From positions 1 through 6,569 of the forward strand of contig JAHEKL010000160.1 of assembly GCA_024638345.1 (NCBI GenBank): DNA of 6,569 nt, read 5' to 3'. The position numbers and the translations under genes were made by a program. The stretch is from Gammaproteobacteria bacterium. GTDB taxonomy: Bacteria; Gemmatimonadota; Gemmatimonadetes; Longimicrobiales; Gaopeijiaceae. This document shows, one piece after another, positions 1-6,035 of this stretch. The number at the start of each line of letters is the position of its first letter. Position 1 is the first letter of the stretch. A model generated the notes under the pieces. That model was not told where the DNA came from, searched no databases, and was given only the letters and a program-made list of their open reading frames with translations.

Positions 1-792
1 AAACGTCTCCAGCAGCTCCTCGAGATTGTGCCCATCCACGGGTCCGACATACCGAAATCCGAGCTCCTCGAAGATCATACCTGGAATGAGCAGATGCTTC
101 GCGGTTTCCTCCATCTTTCCGGCGATCGACTCGACGAGCTCGCCGACATTACGAGGGGCCTTCTTGAGCAGCCCCTTGATCTCCGAGCGTACCCGGTTGT
201 AGACGGGGTTGGTGATCATCGTCGTCAGGTACTTGTTCATCGCGCCGACGTTGGGTGCGATCGACATGTCGTTGTCATTCAGAACAACGATGAGGTCACG
301 ATCCGTATGTCCTGCGTTGTTAAGAGCTTCGTAGGCTAGGCCGCATCCCATCGCACCGTCTCCGATGATCGCCACTACCTTCTCGTCCCGACCCAGGAGA
401 TCTCTCCCGACCGCCATTCCCAGAGCTGCGGAGATCGACGTCGCCGCGTGTCCTGCGCCGAACGTATCGTATTCCGATTCCTGGCGACTCAGGAACGGCG
501 CGAGCCCCCGGTGTTGACGGATCGTGGGAAGCCGGTCGTTTCGACCAGTCAGGATCTTGTGGATGTAGCCCTGATGGCCGGTGTCCCAGACGAGCCGATC
601 TCGCGGGGTCTCGAACGTGTAGTGCAACGCCACGGTGAGCTCGGCGACTCCGAGGCTGGCGCCGAAGTGGCCACCGACCTCGGAGATGACGTCGATGTGA
701 CGCTCTCGAACCTCGGAGACCAGCGTCTTCAGCTCATCCGGCGTCAACTTCCGCAGGTCCGACGGACGACTCACCCGTTCAAGTACTGACAC
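1..792 (-). CDS. dxs: 1-deoxy-D-xylulose-5-phosphate synthase, N-terminal part (runs off window)
   Basis: Dxs is a thiamine-diphosphate enzyme that joins pyruvate and glyceraldehyde 3-phosphate to DXP, the first step of the MEP isoprenoid pathway in the cytoplasm. The window holds 264 residues. Full-length family members are about 620-640 residues, so the C-terminal part lies beyond base 1. Visible motifs are SRPSDLRKL near residues 8-16, GGHFGASLGVAELT with H42 matching the catalytic His49 of E. coli, DTGHQGYIHKILTGR (70-84), ESEYDTFGAGHAATSIS (105-121), and the cofactor motif GDGA (144-147) leading to NDN (172-174). FEELGFRYVGPVDGH (241-255) closes the visible part. I chose the GTG at 792 because GGAAGGGAG (802-810) lies 9 bases upstream and the resulting N-terminus fits the Bacillus-type length. 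An in-frame ATG at 840 would add 16 residues but has no clear ribosome-binding site. Gene order ispA-dxs matches E. coli. Identity is very secure; the start is fairly secure. Confidence 0.96.
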   Translation of the reverse strand, partial: MSVLERVSRPSDLRKLTPDELKTLVSEVRERHIDVISEVGGHFGASLGVAELTVALHYTFETPRDRLVWDTGHQGYIHKILTGRNDRLPTIRQHRGLAPFLSRQESEYDTFGAGHAATSISAALGMAVGRDLLGRDEKVVAIIGDGAMGCGLAYEALNNAGHTDRDLIVVLNDNDMSIAPNVGAMNKYLTTMITNPVYNRVRSEIKGLLKKAPRNVGELVESIAGKMEETAKHLLIPGMIFEELGFRYVGPVDGHNLEELLETF

Positions 793-801
793 CTCTACGT
801 T

Positions 802-810
802 CTCCCTTCC
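802..810 (-). promoter_or_regulatory. Ribosome-binding site that decides the dxs start
   Basis: On the minus strand the purine block GGAAGGGAG lies 9 bases before the GTG at 792. It falls inside the reading frame that would start at the ATG at 840, so it favours the shorter GTG-initiated product. Seen in sequence; the choice of start is inferred. Confidence 0.6.
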
Positions 811-860
811 GAAATACTCGATTGATTGGGGTCGAAACATAGCCAAACGCCACCGTGTTT

Positions 861-884
861 CGACAGGCGGTGCGCCGCCGGTCG
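861..884 (-). other. Stem-loop in the dxs leader (ispA-dxs gap)
   Basis: In the 107-base gap between the ispA stop and the dxs start, the transcript can form CGAC-c-GGCGG-cgca-CCGCC-t-GTCG. This is nine pairs interrupted by one C/U mismatch around a 4-base loop. On the operon strand it is followed by AAAC rather than a T tract, so it does not look like an intrinsic terminator for ispA. It may protect or separate messages, or be incidental. The rest of the gap shows no strong promoter and leads into the dxs ribosome-binding site. Confidence 0.35.
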
Positions 885-897
885 CTCACCGCTTTTT
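865..897 (+). terminator. Plus-strand terminator-like hairpin with T5 tract
   Basis: On the plus strand GCGGTG (867-872) pairs with CACCGC (887-892), extended outward by a G-U pair and an A-U pair. The right arm is followed at once by TTTTT (893-897). The loop is 14 bases. This is the geometry of an intrinsic terminator, but for transcription opposite to every gene in the window. It competes with the stem-loop at 861-884. It could stop antisense transcription before it enters ispA, or be chance. Confidence 0.3.
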
Positions 898-899
898 CG

Positions 900-1832
900 T
901 CAGCTGACTCGGCCGATCATGTACCTGGCCAGCGCTTCCAAAGCCTCCGATCGGATTCCCTCGGAGTCCAGTGCCCCTAGAGCCTGCCGAATGAGATCGT
1001 CGGCTTCCTCACGAGCCGCGTCGACTCCGAGCAGTCGCACGTAAGTGGACTTCCCGAGCTCCGTGTCCGACGGATGCTTGCCCAGGATCGTCGCATCCCC
1101 GGTGGCGTCCAGGATGTCATCCGCGATCTGGAAGGCGAGACCAATAGCGTCCCCGTACCGGACGAGCGCCTCCTCGACCTGCGGGCTCGCCGCTGCCGCT
1201 ACTGCGCCGATCTGCGCCGCGGCCGTCAACAGCGCCCCGGTCTTCCGAATGTGCAGATCGTCCAACTCCCGCCGGGTCAACACCCTCTCCTCCGCAAGGA
1301 GATCCAGGGCCTGCCCCCCCACCATCCCCTCAGCGCCCGCAGCTCGGCTGAGTATCCGGATGATCGAACGGCACCGCTCCGGCGATAGGCCGAGTCGATG
1401 GGCAGACTTCCACGCATGCCGGGCGGACACGGGAATGAGCACCAGACCGGCACGCATCGTGGTCGGCTCGCCGAAAACCGTATGAGGGGTGGGAACGCCG
1501 CGTCGCAGCGCGGCATCGTCCATGCAGGGCAGGTCGTCGTGCATGAGGGAATAGGCGTGAATCAACTCGAGGGAAGCCGCCAGGTCGTAGGCCGCCTCGA
1601 CTTGATCCGGAGAACCACTCGACCGAGACATGCACGCCGAGCGGGCAGTAACACACAGGATGGGTCGGATCCGTTTTCCGCCGGCCAGGACTCCGTGGTA
1701 CACGGGTTCTCGCAGCGCGTCGGGGAGTTCGGGAAGGATCTGCTCCAGAACGCGTCCAAGGGCGGCCTCCACGCTCTCCCTCTCGGCCGCCAGGAAAGTC
1801 TCCAGCCGAAACGGTCCCGTCCGAATCGTCAC
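900..1832 (-). CDS. ispA: Polyprenyl diphosphate synthase, probably farnesyl diphosphate synthase
   Basis: Trans-prenyltransferases of this family condense isopentenyl diphosphate with allylic diphosphates in the cytoplasm, feeding quinone, undecaprenyl and other isoprenoid synthesis. The 310-residue protein has GGKRIRP (51-57), the first aspartate-rich motif DDLPCMD (99-105) followed by RR (110-111), GGQALDL (172-178), RKTGALL (196-202), and the second aspartate motif FQIADDILD (234-242). The two-residue expansion in the first motif (D-D-x4-D) and tyrosine 94, five positions before it, are the bacterial (type II) FPP synthase signature. That favours a C15 product as in E. coli IspA, although a C20 product cannot be excluded. 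Length is normal (E. coli IspA is 299). The start is GTG at 1832, overlapping the xseB stop by four bases (GTGA). No strong ribosome-binding site precedes it, so translation probably depends on coupling to xseB. Confidence 0.93.
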   Translation of the reverse strand: MTIRTGPFRLETFLAAERESVEAALGRVLEQILPELPDALREPVYHGVLAGGKRIRPILCVTARSACMSRSSGSPDQVEAAYDLAASLELIHAYSLMHDDLPCMDDAALRRGVPTPHTVFGEPTTMRAGLVLIPVSARHAWKSAHRLGLSPERCRSIIRILSRAAGAEGMVGGQALDLLAEERVLTRRELDDLHIRKTGALLTAAAQIGAVAAAASPQVEEALVRYGDAIGLAFQIADDILDATGDATILGKHPSDTELGKSTYVRLLGVDAAREEADDLIRQALGALDSEGIRSEALEALARYMIGRVS

Positions 1833-2104
1833 CCGGCTCGATCGTCCATCGGTCTGAGCCCCAGGTCGTCGCCCTGACCGAAGAGCTCTTCGATTCGGAG
1901 CTCGGCCTGAGAGATCAGCTTCTCCGACTCGCGGATGTGGCGAATCCCCTCCTCGAAGAGGGCCAGACCCTTCTCCAGGTCCACCTCGCCGCCCTCGAGG
2001 GCAGCCACGATCTGGTCCAGCCTTCGAAGTCGCGCCTCGAGCGTCGGCTCCACGCTCTCGGCACCGTCCGACCCGCTTCCCAGCTCCTCACCCAAGTCGC
2101 TCAA
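1829..2104 (-). CDS. xseB: Exodeoxyribonuclease VII small subunit
   Basis: XseB is the small helical subunit of exonuclease VII, which degrades single-stranded DNA to oligonucleotides in repair. Several XseB copies bind each XseA. The 91-residue protein has the family core from about residue 21: TLEARLRRLDQIVAALEGGE, then LEKGLALFEEGI (43-54) and SEKLISQAELRIEEL (60-74). An acidic, Gly/Ser-rich extension of about 20 residues precedes the core and an acidic tail of about 15 residues follows it. The start is TTG at 2104, overlapping the xseA stop as TTGA and preceded by GGGAGGAG at 8 bases. An internal GTG at 2053 would remove the extension but lacks a ribosome-binding site. The gene sits directly between xseA and ispA; xseB-ispA-dxs is also the E. 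coli order, where xseA lies elsewhere. Confidence 0.92.
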   Translation of the reverse strand: MSDLGEELGSGSDGAESVEPTLEARLRRLDQIVAALEGGEVDLEKGLALFEEGIRHIRESEKLISQAELRIEELFGQGDDLGLRPMDDRAG

Positions 2105-3369
2105 TCCTGGTTCTCCTCCCTCACCTCGAGCGTCTCACAGCTTACCCGTCCGTCTACGATCCTAAGGTCGAAGCGCTGTCCAACTTGGAATTGCGAGGCG
2201 GTCCGCAACACTCTTGCCCCCGAGGCCAGCGGAATCGCGTATCCACGACCGAGGATCGACAGTGGAGAGAGCGCTTCGACCTTGGCGGCCAGCGAGCCCA
2301 GCCTCTCCCTACGATCGTGGAGAATCGAGCGCATCACGGACGCCATACGGTTCCCCCGACGCTCGAGCGCCACTCTGCGCGGCCCGACCAAGGACCGCAC
2401 GGCCCGCGTCGCCCGTCTCGCACTTTCCTCCAGACGCTGCCGACGACGTTGGGTCTGGGTACGGAGGCCACGGGCCAGCCGCGGCCTGATCTCTTGGAGC
2501 GCACCCAGAAGGGCGTCTCGATCGTGTACGGCGGTTTCCGCCGCTACGGACGGCGTCGGCGCTCGGACGTCGGCGACGAGATCTGCGATCGTCACGTCGA
2601 CCTCGTGGCCGACTCCGGAGATCACGGGCACGGGGCACTCCGTGATCGCCCTGGCGACCGGCTCTTCGTTGAACGCCCAGAGATCCTCGAGCGAGCCCCC
2701 GCCTCGTGCTACGATCAGAACCTCGACCTCCCCCGAGCCCCCCAAGACTCGAATCGCGTCGGCGAGCTCCCTCGACGCGCCCTCCCCCTGGACCCTGGCC
2801 CCCCGGATCACCACCCGAGTCCAGGGCGCCCTCCGACGTATCACCGTCAGTACGTCGTGCAGGGCAGCGCCCTCCGGCGAGGTGACCACGCCCACCGCTC
2901 GAGGGAATCTTGGAAGGGTACGTTTGCGGGACGGATCCAGGAGCCCCTCCGTCTCCAGGCGGCGCTTGATCCGATCGAAGGCGAGTCGCCAGAGCCCTTC
3001 CTCACCTTCCCCCTCCAACTTCTTGACCGATAGCTGATACTCACCCCGGGCCTCGTAGATGGTGAGAGACCCGAAGCATCGAACGTTCATTCCGTCCTCA
3101 GGCTCGGTGGGGAGCCGGACGGCATCGCTCCGCCACATCACGCAGCGAAGCTGTGCTCGATCATCCTTCAGCGTGAAGTAGCGGTGCCCGGAGCGTGCTC
3201 GTGCCCAATTCGCCAGCTCACCCCCGACCCAGAAGGCGGAAAAGCGGCTTTCAAGAAGGGCCCGCGCGGACCGGTTCACGTGTGAGACGCTCCACACGGG
3301 AGGCTCCGGATCCGGTCCTTTCGGGGCCGAGGAGAAGAGATCCGGCGCTCCCTCCGGCGGAGGCTTCAC
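2101..3369 (-). CDS. xseA: Exodeoxyribonuclease VII large subunit
   Basis: XseA is the catalytic subunit of exonuclease VII, a cytoplasmic single-strand DNA exonuclease acting in both directions. The 422-residue protein starts with an OB-fold domain (about 25-120; FWVGGELANWARARSGHRYF at 46-65), a tRNA-anticodon-like fold found at XseA N-termini. The catalytic domain shows VGVVTSPEGAALHDV (159-173), VARGGGSLEDLWAFNEE (220-236) and SGVGHEVDVTIADLVADVRA (251-270), followed by PTPSVAAE. An Arg-rich helical region (about 282-365) is the XseB-binding coiled coil, and SPLSILGRGYAI (368-379) opens the C-terminal segment. It is somewhat shorter than E. coli XseA (456), probably in the coiled coil. 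The GTG start at 3369 overlaps the folD stop (GTGA); a weak GAAGG lies about 9 bases upstream. The TGA stop overlaps the xseB TTG. Confidence 0.96.
   Translation of the reverse strand: MKPPPEGAPDLFSSAPKGPDPEPPVWSVSHVNRSARALLESRFSAFWVGGELANWARARSGHRYFTLKDDRAQLRCVMWRSDAVRLPTEPEDGMNVRCFGSLTIYEARGEYQLSVKKLEGEGEEGLWRLAFDRIKRRLETEGLLDPSRKRTLPRFPRAVGVVTSPEGAALHDVLTVIRRRAPWTRVVIRGARVQGEGASRELADAIRVLGGSGEVEVLIVARGGGSLEDLWAFNEEPVARAITECPVPVISGVGHEVDVTIADLVADVRAPTPSVAAETAVHDRDALLGALQEIRPRLARGLRTQTQRRRQRLEESARRATRAVRSLVGPRRVALERRGNRMASVMRSILHDRRERLGSLAAKVEALSPLSILGRGYAIPLASGARVLRTASQFQVGQRFDLRIVDGRVSCETLEVREENQD
2113..2120 (-). promoter_or_regulatory. Strong ribosome-binding site supporting the TTG start of xseB
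   Basis: GGGAGGAG on the minus strand lies 8 bases before the TTG at 2104, inside the last codons of xseA. It is among the best Shine-Dalgarno matches in the window. It may offset the weak TTG start and raise small-subunit synthesis relative to XseA, which suits a complex with several XseB per XseA. The stoichiometric link is inference. Confidence 0.6.
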
Positions 3370-4262
3370 GCCTCGAGGCCTTCGATGGATACGTAGGCGG
3401 CGAGGGTATTGGAGAGAAGCATGGCACGGGTCATCGGTCCCACGCCTCCTGGGACGGGCGTGATCGCCGAAGCCAGCTGGCTCACCGACTCGAAGTCCAC
3501 GTCGCCCGTGAGGCGGTATCCGCGCTCCTTCGAAGGATCGTCGACGCGATTGACTCCCACGTCGATCACGACCACGCCGGAACGTACCATGTCCGCCGTG
3601 ATCATCTCCGGCCGCCCGACCGCGACAATGAGGATGTCCGCAAGTCGTGTGATCTCCGAGAGGTCCTTTGTTTTCGAGTGGGCCACCGTAACCGTCGCGT
3701 TGCCCCCCCTACCACGGCCCAGAAGTAGGGCGGCCATGGGCTTCCCGACGATGTTCGAACGGCCCACGATGACGACATGACGACCCGCCGGATCATTGCC
3801 CGAGCGCACGAGCAACTCGATGATGCCTCGAGGCGTGCATGGAGCGAGGACGTCCGGATCTCCCGCGCTCAAGCGACCCACGTTGACTGGGCTGAATCCG
3901 TCCACGTCCTTCATGGGATCGATCGCGGCAAGGATTCGCGCCTCGCTGATCTGCCCGGGCAACGGCAGCTGGACGAGAATCCCGTGGATGTCCGGGTCGG
4001 CGTTCAGACCCTCTACCCAACCGAGGAGCTCGTCTTCGGAGGTGGAGGCGGGCAGGTCGATCTGCCTGGACCGGAACCCCACCTCCTCTGCGTCCCGGTT
4101 CTTCATCCGCACGTACGATTGGCTGGCCGGATCCTCCCCGACCAGGACCGTCGCGAGTCCGGGGACACCCCCGGCCCCCTCGGCGATTTCACGCGCCTTC
4201 TGGGCGACCTCCTCACGGATCTGGCGAGCGATGTCAGTCCCGGAAATGATCTCCGCACTCAT
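3366..4262 (-). CDS. folD: Bifunctional methylenetetrahydrofolate dehydrogenase / methenyltetrahydrofolate cyclohydrolase
   Basis: FolD interconverts 5,10-methylene-, 5,10-methenyl- and 10-formyltetrahydrofolate using NADP(H), supplying one-carbon units for purines and initiator tRNA in the cytoplasm. The 298-residue protein is of normal length. The catalytic residues fall at the E. coli numbers: Y50 and K54 in SYVRMKNR, Q98 in ILVQLPLP, and D121 in KDVDGFSPVN. PCTPRGI (141-147), the dinucleotide-binding VVIVGRSNIVGKPMAALLL (163-181) and ITPVPGGVGPMT (267-278) complete the signature. A short Gly/Arg-rich insert (GRGRGG, 182-187) precedes NATVTVAHS. The ATG at 4262 follows GAGGT at 7 bases. 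It lies 52 bases after rny, and the gap shows no terminator. Its TGA stop overlaps the GTG of xseA, joining folate metabolism to the exonuclease genes in one translational chain. Confidence 0.97.
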   Translation of the reverse strand: MSAEIISGTDIARQIREEVAQKAREIAEGAGGVPGLATVLVGEDPASQSYVRMKNRDAEEVGFRSRQIDLPASTSEDELLGWVEGLNADPDIHGILVQLPLPGQISEARILAAIDPMKDVDGFSPVNVGRLSAGDPDVLAPCTPRGIIELLVRSGNDPAGRHVVIVGRSNIVGKPMAALLLGRGRGGNATVTVAHSKTKDLSEITRLADILIVAVGRPEMITADMVRSGVVVIDVGVNRVDDPSKERGYRLTGDVDFESVSQLASAITPVPGGVGPMTRAMLLSNTLAAYVSIEGLEA

Positions 4263-4269
4263 TCGCTCT

Positions 4270-4274
4270 ACCTC
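4270..4274 (-). promoter_or_regulatory. folD ribosome-binding site
   Basis: GAGGT on the minus strand lies 7 bases before the folD ATG at 4262. It is the start point of the folD-xseA-xseB-ispA coupled block and supports independent initiation on folD within the rny-folD message. Confidence 0.6.
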
Positions 4275-4314
4275 GTCGCCTCGTCGGCCGCACCCGAGCC
4301 GCGCTCCGATACCG

Positions 4315-5892
4315 TCAACGGGCGAAGTCGATCGCCCGGGTCTCCCGGATCACGACCACTTTGATCTGACCGGGATACTGCAGCTCGTCCTCGAACCGTC
4401 TGGCCACGCTCTCCGATATCTGCGCCATCTCCTCGTCGGAGACCTTCTCCGGTTGAACCATGACCCGTACCTCGCGACCTGCCTGGACCGCGAAGCATCG
4501 CTCGACCCCGGAGAAGTCCATCGCAATCTTCTCCAGCCGTTCGAGCCGCTTCACATAGGTCTCGAACATCTCCCGCCGGGCACCGGGGCGGGCTCCGGAG
4601 ATGGCGTCCGCCGCCGTGACCAGGAAGGCCTCCGCGTAGCGGTGCGGCTCTTCGTCATGATGGGCCTTGATGGCGTTCAGCACGAGGTCGGGCTCGCTGT
4701 GCTTCTTGCAGAGATCATAGCCCAACTCGACGTGCGTCCCTTCGTGATCATGCGTCATCCCCTTCCCCACGTCGTGCAGCAACCCCGCGCGCTTGGTCAA
4801 TTGAACGTCCAACCCCATCTCCGCAGCCATGGAGCCGGCGAGACGCGCCACTTCCTTGGCGTGCAGTAGCTGGTTCTGACCATAGGAGGTGCGATACCTG
4901 AGGCGGCCCAGCACTCGCACGATCTCCGGGTGCACCTTGTGGATGCCCAGATCGTAGAGAGCCTGTTCGGCAGCCTCCAACATCCCTTCCTCCACTTCCT
5001 CCTGGCTCTTGGCCACGATCTCCTCGATCCGACCCGGATGGATCCTTCCGTCCTCGATCAGCTTCTCCATTGCGATACGCGCGATCTCGCGCCGGATCGG
5101 ATCGAATCCCGACAGCACTACGGCCTCCGGTGTGTCGTCGATGATCACGTCGATGCCGGTGGCCTGCTCGAACGCACGAATGTTCCGACCTTCTCGCCCG
5201 ATGATCCGGCCCTTCATGTCGTCCGAGGGAAGCTGGACCACGGAGACCGTCGCCTGCGCGCTCTCATCTGCGGCCATGCGCTGGATCGCGAGGCTGATGA
5301 TCTTCTTGGCCTCTCGATTGGCCGTCCTCTGGGCCTCGTCGCGAGCCCGTCGAATCTGCTCCGCGGCCTCCGCTTCCGCCTCTCCCCTCAGCTCGGCCAC
5401 GAGCCGGTCCTTTGCCTCCACCGCGGACAAGCCGGAAATGGCCTCGAGCTTCCGTTTCGTCGCCTCGACGGCGTCCTGGATCTCGCGTCGGCCCGCCTCC
5501 AACGAGTCCTCTCTTGCACGGAGCTCCTCGGTGCGCGCTTGCAGACCCGAGTCCCGCTCCTTCAGCTCGTCGAACTTCCGGTCCAGCGAGTCCGACCTCG
5601 CGTTCAGTCGGCGATCCGCCCGCTCGAACTCCTCCCTTCGCCGGGCCTCTTCCTTCTCCCACTCCTCCTTGAGCCTGACGGCGTCTTCGCGGCCGGCCAA
5701 CTCGCCCTCCTTGCGGAGGGTCTCGGCCTCATCGCGGGCCCTTTCGAGGATGCGGGAGGCTTCGTCGCGGGCGGCCGCCCGCTCTTGGTTCTGGCGGGCG
5801 AGCTCGCGGCTTTTCCCGAGGAGGTATCCGAGGACGAGGCCTGCGAGCAGGGTCAATACCGCCGCCAGGACGATTCCCTGAGCGGAATCCAT
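4315..5892 (-). CDS. rny: Ribonuclease Y
   Basis: RNase Y is a membrane-anchored endoribonuclease that starts mRNA decay in bacteria lacking or supplementing RNase E. The 525-residue protein is close in size to the B. subtilis enzyme (520). Domains in order are an N-terminal membrane helix (about 6-26), a long charged coiled coil (about 27-205), a KH RNA-binding domain with the GREG loop at 232-235 and FEQATGIDVIIDDTPEAVVL (241-260), and an HD phosphodiesterase domain. The metal-binding pair H373-D374 sits in GLLHDVGKG, with HH at 411-412 and AADAISGARPGARREMFETY (427-446). The C-terminal domain ends in VVVIRETRAIDFAR. No catalytic residue appears lost. The ATG at 5892 is preceded by GGAG at 7 bases. 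It lies 143 bases after zapA, with a structured leader, and 52 bases before folD. Confidence 0.97.
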   Translation of the reverse strand: MDSAQGIVLAAVLTLLAGLVLGYLLGKSRELARQNQERAAARDEASRILERARDEAETLRKEGELAGREDAVRLKEEWEKEEARRREEFERADRRLNARSDSLDRKFDELKERDSGLQARTEELRAREDSLEAGRREIQDAVEATKRKLEAISGLSAVEAKDRLVAELRGEAEAEAAEQIRRARDEAQRTANREAKKIISLAIQRMAADESAQATVSVVQLPSDDMKGRIIGREGRNIRAFEQATGIDVIIDDTPEAVVLSGFDPIRREIARIAMEKLIEDGRIHPGRIEEIVAKSQEEVEEGMLEAAEQALYDLGIHKVHPEIVRVLGRLRYRTSYGQNQLLHAKEVARLAGSMAAEMGLDVQLTKRAGLLHDVGKGMTHDHEGTHVELGYDLCKKHSEPDLVLNAIKAHHDEEPHRYAEAFLVTAADAISGARPGARREMFETYVKRLERLEKIAMDFSGVERCFAVQAGREVRVMVQPEKVSDEEMAQISESVARRFEDELQYPGQIKVVVIRETRAIDFAR

Positions 5893-5899
5893 GTATTCA

Positions 5900-5903
5900 C
5901 TCC
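5900..5903 (-). promoter_or_regulatory. rny ribosome-binding site below a hairpin
   Basis: GGAG on the minus strand lies 7 bases before the rny ATG. The perfect 6-pair hairpin GCGGAC-loop-GTCCGC ends only four bases upstream (at 5908), so ribosome access could be affected by it. The effect is inferred. Confidence 0.55.
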
Positions 5904-5907
5904 GAAA

Positions 5908-5926
5908 GCGGACACGAAGCGTCCGC
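5908..5926 (-). repeat. Inverted repeat, 6-bp stem, in rny leader
   Basis: GCGGAC and GTCCGC are perfect reverse complements separated by 7 bases; an inner G-U and a C-G pair can shorten the loop to three bases. On the minus strand the stem is followed by TTTC. That is too short a T run for a convincing terminator, and the position immediately before the rny ribosome-binding site fits a leader structure better. Confidence 0.45.
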
Positions 5927-5953
5927 AGGAAGGCATATTGGGAGACATGCAGG

Positions 5954-5995
5954 ACCGATAAAGGCCCGTGCCTCCTACATCAATGCGATATCGGT
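5954..5995 (-). repeat. Long-range inverted repeat ACCGATA/TATCGGT with nested hairpin
   Basis: Two perfect 7-base arms (5995-5989 and 5960-5954) enclose 28 bases that contain the 4-pair hairpin AGGC-ACGG-GCCT. The inner hairpin almost abuts the right arm, while a 15-base single strand containing most of the AGGAGG motif is left on the other side. This could be a folded RNA domain. A covariation test in relatives would be decisive. Confidence 0.35.
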
Positions 5996-6008
5996 AGAAT
6001 AGGAATCG

Positions 6009-6034
6009 CGACCGAAGGGCCGCAAGACCGGTCG
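6009..6034 (-). terminator. Weak hairpin just after the zapA stop
   Basis: CGACCG (6034-6029) pairs with CGGTCG (6014-6009) across a 14-base loop, starting one base after the zapA stop codon. The following sequence, cgattcctattct, is pyrimidine-rich but has no continuous T run. It may be a weak terminator or attenuator between zapA and rny; the evidence is thin. Confidence 0.2.
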
Positions 6035-6035
6035 A

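Larger units (their letters stand above)
5893..6035 (-). other. zapA-rny intergenic region: structured leader of rny, possible small RNA
   Basis: This 143-base gap is the longest in the window without a coding sequence. On the minus strand it holds, in order, CGACCG/CGGTCG (6034-6029 with 6014-6009), ACCGATA/TATCGGT (5995-5989 with 5960-5954) enclosing a small AGGC-ACGG-GCCT hairpin (5973-5962), and GCGGAC/GTCCGC (5926-5921 with 5913-5908) just before the rny ribosome-binding site. An AGGAGG block (5976-5971) has no start codon at usable distance. zapA is the classic upstream neighbour of the 6S RNA gene in proteobacteria, so an RNA gene is conceivable, but I could not fold the region into a clear 6S shape. 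Confidence 0.4.

Noticed and set aside
1937..3037. A 366-codon open frame on the plus strand opposite xseA and xseB
   Set aside because: It is antisense to two clearly recognised genes, its translation is Arg/Ser/Pro-rich with no known motif, and such frames are common in GC-rich DNA because the third-position bias suppresses stops.
3370..3834. The 10-base palindrome GCCTCGAGGC occurring twice in folD (3370-3379 and 3825-3834), and GCCCTCGAGGGC at 1991-2002 in xseB
   Set aside because: CTCGAG arises from frequent Leu-Glu and Arg-Gly codons in GC-rich genes; the flanks are not shared, so a dispersed regulatory repeat is not supported.
4263..4314. Small GAGC-GCG-GCTC hairpin in the rny-folD gap as a terminator
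   Set aside because: Only four pairs and no T tract follows; the gap is better read as a simple operon spacer with the folD ribosome-binding site.
3796..4869. A 357-codon open frame on the plus strand opposite folD and rny
   Set aside because: It spans the folD-rny junction antisense to both, has no recognisable domain, and no ribosome-binding site was evident.
5853..5948. A 31-codon minus-strand upstream frame starting ATG at 5948 and overlapping the rny start
   Set aside because: The AGGAGG motif is 22 bases from its ATG, too far, and no closer ribosome-binding site exists; composition is unremarkable.
4930..5961. Long plus-strand frames (343 and 290 codons) opposite rny
   Set aside because: They mirror the repetitive Glu/Arg/Ala codons of the RNase Y coiled coil and so give Leu/Arg- or Ser/Arg-rich translations; a shadow effect.
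5955..5983. A possible promoter before rny: TTGATG (5982-5977), 17-base spacer, TATCGG (5959-5954)
   Set aside because: The -35 box matches four and the -10 box three of six consensus bases, and the -10 overlaps an inverted repeat; too weak to annotate.
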